From contig JADKGY010000029.1 in the NCBI GenBank assembly GCA_016722045.1, forward strand, positions 1-64,000: a stretch of 64,000 bases of DNA, read 5' to 3'. The position numbers and the translations under genes were made by a program. This DNA is from Candidatus Opimibacter skivensis. GTDB taxonomy: Bacteria > Bacteroidota > Bacteroidia > Chitinophagales > Saprospiraceae. The notes beneath the pieces are model-generated. The model saw nothing but the letters and a program-made list of their open reading frames with translations. It made no database searches and had not been told where the DNA came from. Shown here one piece after another: positions 58,981 through 64,000 of the stretch (positions are counted from its first letter, which is position 1; each line of letters begins with the position of its first letter).

Positions 58981-60163
58981 AATTCACTTTCTCCACGACC
59001 ACTTCTCTACCTTCCTTATTCATCAACCTGATCACATACGTGCCATTTCCAATATTGTCATTCAAAGACAATGTGATCAAACCACTTGAAGAATTATCAA
59101 CTTTCCCTTGTTGAACATTTCTGCCCAGAAGATCGATAACTGCATAGTCTGTGACATTGATTTCACGACCGATTATTTTGATGTTGATCTCATTTGTATT
59201 CGATGGATTCGGGAAAATTAAAGTCGAATAATCAACATCACGCAAATCCTTACTACCTGTTGTCAGATCATTCATATTGATAAAGGCATCCGCAAGCGCG
59301 GTGTATGAAGCATCAGCACCATATGAGAAACTGGCGAGGTAAGGATAACTACCATTCCCCTTCCTGTTGAATCGATAGAAGTAAGCTTCATTAGTATGCT
59401 GACCCTGGGCAACTCCGAAGGCACCAAGCAAAAAAGGAGATGCCGGAGCACCACCGAGATAAAAGCTGTCCACATTGTATTCATGCACTTTGTCCATCAA
59501 TACATCATAATCAATACTCGGACCACTGGATGTATACACACGCATCTTACCCCAGCCGACGATGGTGTCACTTCTCACGGTCGTGTACACATGTTGCCCT
59601 GGTGTATGGTTTAATCCAAATGCCGAAACTGTGAGGTTAAAATCAGCAAAACGTCGTGTAGAGCTATGCCAACCACTTCCAATTGTAGAAGGAAATTCCA
59701 TGATCGTCTTGTCGGACAGAAAGATCTGTTTCTGCGCAGGTATAATCATACTGTCGAGTGTGTTTCCGGTAAATGGAACCAGTGAAAAGGCAGCAGCTTG
59801 AATGCTTAAGCCCACTTCATAAATACCACTTGAAAGAAAAGCAATTTCCGAATTAAGAAAATAGCCCAGCGTTGCTGTCAAACCTTTAAAGACCATGGTG
59901 TGAAATTGAACACCATTAGAGGTAAAAAACGGATCGGTCTCCGGCACATAGAACGCGGTGATCAGCGTATCACCGAAATAGGAGGAATAATTCCATAGCT
60001 GATCATTGCCTGGTATTGGATTACCTGCATTTGTCCCATAGAGATTGTCAAAGTTGACAATCGGTGCCGGAAGAGGAACATCACCGGCATTAATGACGAT
60101 GGCCTGGCTATATCCGGAAAACGTGATCATCATTAAAGTTAAAAGAGTAAATAATTTTTTCAT
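58967..60163 (-). CDS. Secreted protein with T9SS type A sorting domain
   Basis: The frame opens at 60295, but ATG 60163 gives M-K-K-L-F-T-L-L-T-L-M-M-I-T-F-S-G-Y-S-Q, a clean signal peptide; the product is 398 residues. The mature part is a beta-rich domain of unknown type (F-D-N-L-Y-G-T-N-A-G, W-N-Y-S-S-Y-F-G, I-P-A-Q-K-Q-I-F). The end (F-P-N-P-S-N-T-N-E-I-N, Y-V-I-R-L-M-N-K-E-G-R) is a type A sorting domain. It should be exported by T9SS. The last residues (K-V-N-F-N-R-Q) fall in heptamer repeat DNA. Confidence 0.85.
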   Translation of the reverse strand: MKKLFTLLTLMMITFSGYSQAIVINAGDVPLPAPIVNFDNLYGTNAGNPIPGNDQLWNYSSYFGDTLITAFYVPETDPFFTSNGVQFHTMVFKGLTATLGYFLNSEIAFLSSGIYEVGLSIQAAAFSLVPFTGNTLDSMIIPAQKQIFLSDKTIMEFPSTIGSGWHSSTRRFADFNLTVSAFGLNHTPGQHVYTTVRSDTIVGWGKMRVYTSSGPSIDYDVLMDKVHEYNVDSFYLGGAPASPFLLGAFGVAQGQHTNEAYFYRFNRKGNGSYPYLASFSYGADASYTALADAFINMNDLTTGSKDLRDVDYSTLIFPNPSNTNEINIKIIGREINVTDYAVIDLLGRNVQQGKVDNSSSGLITLSLNDNIGNGTYVIRLMNKEGREVVVEKVNFNRQ

Positions 60164-60433
60164 ACATGAGGATTGAAGGAGCATAAAATCAAATGTAATT
60201 GCCATAGAATAAATGGCCCATAAATGTAAAAATATTATTAGTTCAAAATGGAAATGAATCATAGGAAATTTTAGGATCTCATGTCTTAATAACATACCTG
60301 ACGAGGCACCACTTCCATATCCCGGTTTAGGCGTAAATCATAAGCAGGAGACATAACTTTCGTTCTATTGCCTCAATCCCAGATCCCGCTTACTTTCGAA
60401 TCTATTGCTCAGCATATCTGAACGTTACAACTT

Positions 60434-61780
60434 ATGAAAAATCCGCTCATTTTATACATTGCATTTACACTATGCATGCTACTGAATATCCATTGTGGTA
60501 AAGATGATCCCGTCAATCCAAATAATCAACAACCGCTGGTTACGCCTGTGGGGTCACCTACCGGGATTCCTTCATCAACATCAATCGATGCATCCGGTGG
60601 CACACTCACCTCAACTGATGGCGTGCTGAAATTGACTATTCCGGCAGGGGCAGTAAGTTCAACTACCATCTTCAGCATTCAGCCGCTAAGCAATAATTGT
60701 CCGGGAGGAGCAGGTAGTGCATATCGTTTGTCACCTGAAGGCCTGACGTTTGCGCAACCAGTTACAATCTTATTCAATTATGCTGACAGTATCGTGGCAA
60801 ATGAAAATTATTTGGCAATCGCCTATCAGGATGTTGATCATACCTGGTTCGCACCAAAAATTATTTCTTCAACTGCATCGGTGAATCAAATCAGTGTTCA
60901 GACTAAACATTTTTCTGACTGGTCCATTTTTGAAAGATTATCCATCTCCCCCCATAAAGCATCTGTCTTCATCAATGAAAACGTAACATTAAAAATAACT
61001 TTCGTTGGTACTTTAAATTCAATAACGAATAGCCAGGGCATTGAACTTAATAATCTTAATATCGACAATTTAGTATCCACCACATGGCATGCGGATGCAG
61101 GCAACATCGAAAAAATGGGGGATGACAAAGCCAAATACACAGCCCCTTCAACAGTCCCATCAGATAATCCGGTCGATGTCTCAGTGAAGTTCAACAATGT
61201 GAGTTTCACCATAAATGGAAACACAGTTACAGATCCGACATTGCATGCCCTAATAAACGTGTTTGGTGATGAAAAATATTTTATGATTGATTTTTCATCA
61301 AGCCGAACACTTCAGCAGGTAGGAGACAACTTTTTTACTGAGACTGATCACGGAAATCTTAAAGTATTATTACAGGGCGATTCTGTAACCGTATATGCTG
61401 TTAAAAATTTTGTAGCAGAGATCACTCCCGGCAGTTTGTATGATGTTGGTCCGGAATGCAACCATGAAATACTTAATCCCGGAGATGGCCCTTTTAATAC
61501 ACCTGACAGTGTAAAGCTTGGTGGTTTTTCAAATCCGATTACACACGAAATATATATTGGCATCATAAGTGCAAATTTTCCTACAGGCCGGACACCTCTC
61601 ATTCAAACAACATGCACGGGTTCATCACCATTGACAGAGGGAGGTGATTTACAGACTACCTTGCCGTCATCATTTTCCTTTAATCCAAATCTGCCATACC
61701 AGGAAAATATTGTAGTCATTTCAGGGGGCGGTGTGATACCTGATGGATTTCTAAAGACCACTGTGACGAAAATACAATAG
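60434..61780 (+). CDS. Lipoprotein with a ZU5-like domain
   Basis: A 448-residue intact protein with a lipoprotein signal (L-L-N-I-H-C) and a low-complexity Pro/Ser linker. A ZU5-type domain (about residues 50-155) has G-G-T-L-T-S, L-T-I-P-A-G-A-V-S, Y-R-L-S-P-E-G-L-T-F and W-F-A-P-K-I. Two further beta domains follow (S-P-H-K-A-S-V-F-I-N-E-N-V, and the C-terminal half with three Cys). It is likely on the outer membrane surface. About 270 bases of AT-rich spacer precede it. Confidence 0.75.
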   Translation: MKNPLILYIAFTLCMLLNIHCGKDDPVNPNNQQPLVTPVGSPTGIPSSTSIDASGGTLTSTDGVLKLTIPAGAVSSTTIFSIQPLSNNCPGGAGSAYRLSPEGLTFAQPVTILFNYADSIVANENYLAIAYQDVDHTWFAPKIISSTASVNQISVQTKHFSDWSIFERLSISPHKASVFINENVTLKITFVGTLNSITNSQGIELNNLNIDNLVSTTWHADAGNIEKMGDDKAKYTAPSTVPSDNPVDVSVKFNNVSFTINGNTVTDPTLHALINVFGDEKYFMIDFSSSRTLQQVGDNFFTETDHGNLKVLLQGDSVTVYAVKNFVAEITPGSLYDVGPECNHEILNPGDGPFNTPDSVKLGGFSNPITHEIYIGIISANFPTGRTPLIQTTCTGSSPLTEGGDLQTTLPSSFSFNPNLPYQENIVVISGGGVIPDGFLKTTVTKIQ

Positions 61781-61965
61781 CAGATTGAATAAGCGGAGAT
61801 CTGTCTGAACAGATAAGAAAACATAAGTCGAGCTTACTATAAAAGATTTTTGATCAGGATGCCTTTCCTGATCTCTTAAGTTTTTGCCGACGGGTGGAAT
61901 GTTGATTTGTTCAAATCTTTTCCCTAATTTCATAGTAACATATCAGCATTATAAACCCACATATC

Positions 61966-62712
61966 ATGAAATCAATACTTTACATATTTGCATTTTTAAT
62001 TCCCATGGGGATTAACGCAGAAGACCTGGTCATGAAAATCACAAATCCACAGGTCAGCGGCAATCAGGTAGTCTACGACGTCGTCACCGATCATTTCACA
62101 GATTTGATTTCTATTCAGTACAGCGTAAGTTATGATACGAACAAGCTGACATTCGCAGGTATTCAAAACCTCAACTTGCCACAACTCTCAGAAGATAATT
62201 TTTATGGAGGTATTCCCGGAGTGATTACCTCACTCTGGTATGATCCGACATTGCAGGGAACATCAGTTTCAGATGGCACCATTTTGTATCAGATAATATT
62301 CAATATGAAAAACGGAACATATGGGAGTGTTTGTTTTTCAGATGAACCACTTGAAAGTGAATTTGCTCGTGTTGACAATGTGCTTAATTCCTATTTTATC
62401 GTAGATGATTGCCATGCAGATCCGTTCGAGGTTAATCTTTCAACTAGTACAGAGGAATTTGCTGATCGATTCGGTCTGAATGTATTCACAATAGCCCGGG
62501 ATCAAAAGATTGTATTCGCAATGACGCAACAACAGTCAATTGAATTCCATGTTTTTGATATAAACGGGCAATTGATTTCTGCCTTTCCAAAAAAGGAATA
62601 TTCTACCGGCCAGCACACGTTGAACATGAACAAATCACTTCTTTCGGGAATCTATATCCTGACTACTGAAATTGAACATCAGCCTGCAACGTTTAAGATC
62701 TTCTATCAATAG
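61966..62712 (+). CDS. Secreted protein with cohesin-like domain and T9SS type A sorting domain
   Basis: A 248-residue protein with a signal peptide (Y-I-F-A-F-L-I-P-M-G-I-N-A). The cohesin-like fold is suggested by I-S-I-Q-Y-S-V-S-Y-D-T-N-K-L-T-F, G-T-I-L-Y-Q-I-I-F-N and the final S-E-F-A-R-V. The last 70 residues resemble a short type A sorting domain (I-E-F-H-V-F-D-I-N-G-Q-L, L-L-S-G-I-Y-I-L). It is cell-surface or released cargo. Confidence 0.8.
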   Translation: MKSILYIFAFLIPMGINAEDLVMKITNPQVSGNQVVYDVVTDHFTDLISIQYSVSYDTNKLTFAGIQNLNLPQLSEDNFYGGIPGVITSLWYDPTLQGTSVSDGTILYQIIFNMKNGTYGSVCFSDEPLESEFARVDNVLNSYFIVDDCHADPFEVNLSTSTEEFADRFGLNVFTIARDQKIVFAMTQQQSIEFHVFDINGQLISAFPKKEYSTGQHTLNMNKSLLSGIYILTTEIEHQPATFKIFYQ

Positions 62713-62730
62713 CAAGAATAAATTTTTACG

Positions 62731-62777
62731 CAAAACGGAGTTTTGCAGACGCCAAAGCTTAGGCACAGCCTAAGCTT
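62731..62777. repeat. Two-stem hairpin element, copy 3
   Basis: CAAAAC-GGA-GTTTTG (62731-62745) is followed by AAGCTTAGGC-ACA-GCCTAAGCTT (62755-62777), a perfect 10-bp second stem. Compared with copy 1 the arms differ but pairing is kept, including a G-C pair replaced by T-A. Confidence 0.7.
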
Positions 62778-62787
62778 AACATTTCAA

Positions 62788-62828
62788 AGCATTTTTAATT
62801 ATTGGTTCCGCCAATAATTAAAAATGCT
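62788..62828. terminator. 18-bp perfect hairpin with 5-base loop
   Basis: The arm AGCATTTTTAATTATTGG, the loop TTCCG, and the exact reverse complement CCAATAATTAAAAATGCT form an 18-bp stem. It lies 75 bases after one gene and 29 bases before the next start. There is no T-run after it; a transcript-end or processing hairpin is likely. Confidence 0.6.
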
Positions 62829-62856
62829 GATCTTGTATCTATAATTGAACCTCATT

Positions 62857-64000
62857 TTGAAAACAGCAGCAACTTTATTCTTTGCTTTTGCATTTATCTG
62901 CAATGCATATTCAAATACATGGAACATCGGTCCAACACGTACTTATACCCTACCCAGCCAAGTCAAAAACCTGGTTCAGAACGGAGATACCATCTATCTG
63001 GATGAAAGTACTTATGTCAATGATGCCACAAAATGGACAAAAAATAATCTGTCGTTCATCGGCCTTGGTTCCGGAGCAGTACTGCAATACACAGGCGATA
63101 TTCCAAATGGTAAAGGAATCTGGGTGTTCGAATCGCCGGGCAGCTCGGATGATGCTTATATCGAAAACATCATCTTCGATGGCGCTCAGGTTTCAGATAA
63201 TGATGGTGGCAATGGTGCTGGCATTCGCTTTCAGGCCAAAAATCTGACTATCAATCATTGCAAATTCATGAACTGCCAGAATGGAATTTTGGAAGGACAT
63301 GGAAGTGTAACTACTAGTAATGTAAGCATCAGGAATTGCGAGTTTCAAAACAATGGATACCAGTTACAGGATGATCCACAATATTCAGGTTACGAACATA
63401 ACATTTATATAAGTGCAAGTACTGAAGTACTTTTCGTAGTGAATTGCTATTTCCACCATCCTCGCGGACAAGGTAATTCGTTAAAGACAAGAGCGCAACA
63501 GAGTTACATCCTCTACAATCTCATTGATGAGGAAGACTCTGGTTATGGAAGCTGGGAATTAAATATTGCTCAAGGTGGACTGAATGTGATCATGGGCAAT
63601 GTAATTATCCAGGGCACTTCTGGTGCAAATCACGGTATCATCAGCTATGATGCCGCTATCAATGTACTGGAGGATTTTTATTTTGTCAATAATACTGTGA
63701 TCAATAAATATGGTGGCAATGCAAGGTTTTTCAACATTTCACCTGCTTCCGGAATAAATACTTTTAAACTCTATAATAATATTTTTGCGTCTGTGCCCGG
63801 CGCAAGTAACACACTTTTCTCAGGTAACATTCCTACCATACTGGATACATCGCATAACGTCTGGATCAATGATTTTCAATCCGCTGGTTTTACAGATCCG
63901 GATACTGATGATTATTCGCTGACAGAAGATGCTATTTCGATGATCAACAAAGGAACTGGTGCCGGATTAACCAATACAAATTATTCATTGAAACCGGTAA
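62857..64000 (+). CDS. Secreted right-handed beta-helix protein, 3' end beyond window
   Basis: The frame starts at TTG 62857 (an upstream in-frame TTG lies at 62845) with the signal peptide K-T-A-A-T-L-F-F-A-F-A-F-I-C-N-A-Y-S. It stays open to the end of the window, 381 codons. The pattern I-E-N-I-I-F-D-G, L-T-I-N-H-C-K-F, V-S-I-R-N-C-E-F-Q-N-N-G, L-I-D-E-E-D-S-G and F-V-N-N-T-V-I-N-K is that of parallel beta-helix (pectate-lyase-like, NosD-like) repeats. It may bind or cleave a polysaccharide. The sorting domain would lie beyond the window. Confidence 0.8.
   Translation, partial: MKTAATLFFAFAFICNAYSNTWNIGPTRTYTLPSQVKNLVQNGDTIYLDESTYVNDATKWTKNNLSFIGLGSGAVLQYTGDIPNGKGIWVFESPGSSDDAYIENIIFDGAQVSDNDGGNGAGIRFQAKNLTINHCKFMNCQNGILEGHGSVTTSNVSIRNCEFQNNGYQLQDDPQYSGYEHNIYISASTEVLFVVNCYFHHPRGQGNSLKTRAQQSYILYNLIDEEDSGYGSWELNIAQGGLNVIMGNVIIQGTSGANHGIISYDAAINVLEDFYFVNNTVINKYGGNARFFNISPASGINTFKLYNNIFASVPGASNTLFSGNIPTILDTSHNVWINDFQSAGFTDPDTDDYSLTEDAISMINKGTGAGLTNTNYSLKPV

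Overview
The window looks like a chromosomal segment from a Bacteroidota bacterium, probably of the Saprospiria/Chitinophagia type. It encodes secreted proteins with type IX secretion (T9SS) sorting domains of both type A and type B, many short lipoproteins with a Bacteroidota-style lipobox, AT-rich spacers full of repeats, and several TTG starts. No rRNA, tRNA, CRISPR array, transposase or phage structural gene was found.

Layout. (1) 1-3.8 kb: a ZorA/ZorB-like proton-channel pair, with an unrecognised gene upstream and a retropepsin-like lipoprotein and a secreted thermonuclease downstream. (2) 3.9-6.1 kb: small membrane proteins (Pmp3/YqaE, DUF6804-like), a broken secreted protein and a DUF3761 lipoprotein. 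(3) 6.2-25.4 kb: one co-directional defence block with mostly overlapping genes: hsdM, a Dna2-like nuclease-helicase, hsdS, a Shedu-type DUF4263 nuclease, an unrecognised protein, a PLD-fold protein, an SF2 helicase, an AlbA_2/ATPase protein and hsdR. (4) 25.6-31.3 kb: a membrane protein, an L,D-transpeptidase, a truncated GC-rich second hsdR meeting a truncated signal-peptide gene, a Panacea (PanA) antitoxin with a RelE-like toxin, and a lipoprotein. (5) 31.3-43.7 kb: a DUF4143 ATPase with a phased operator-like array, an RraB-like protein, a four-helix-bundle protein, an S74-chaperone surface protein and several dyad-rich tandem repeat arrays placed in front of genes. (6) 43.7-47 kb: a two-gene RecQ-phosphoribosyltransferase fusion plus DprA-like operon. 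(7) 47.9-64 kb: large T9SS cargo proteins, a HipA-like/DUF3037 pair, lipoproteins, and hairpin elements between genes.

How the parts fit. The 6.2-25.4 kb block reads as a type I restriction-modification locus whose M, S and R subunits enclose at least three other nucleic-acid defence modules. The spacing and overlaps suggest that most of it is transcribed together. ZorAB, PanAT, the RecQ-PRTase/DprA operon and the HipA-like pair make the whole window a defence-rich accessory region grafted onto ordinary cell-surface genes.

Reading caution. Nearly every long gene left of about 38 kb is split by single-base indels, many in homopolymers, while the long genes to the right are intact. I therefore report reconstructed genes that span several reading frames and give the break positions. 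Whether the breaks are assembly errors or real decay cannot be decided from the sequence alone. All family names are from recognition by eye; no database search was run.
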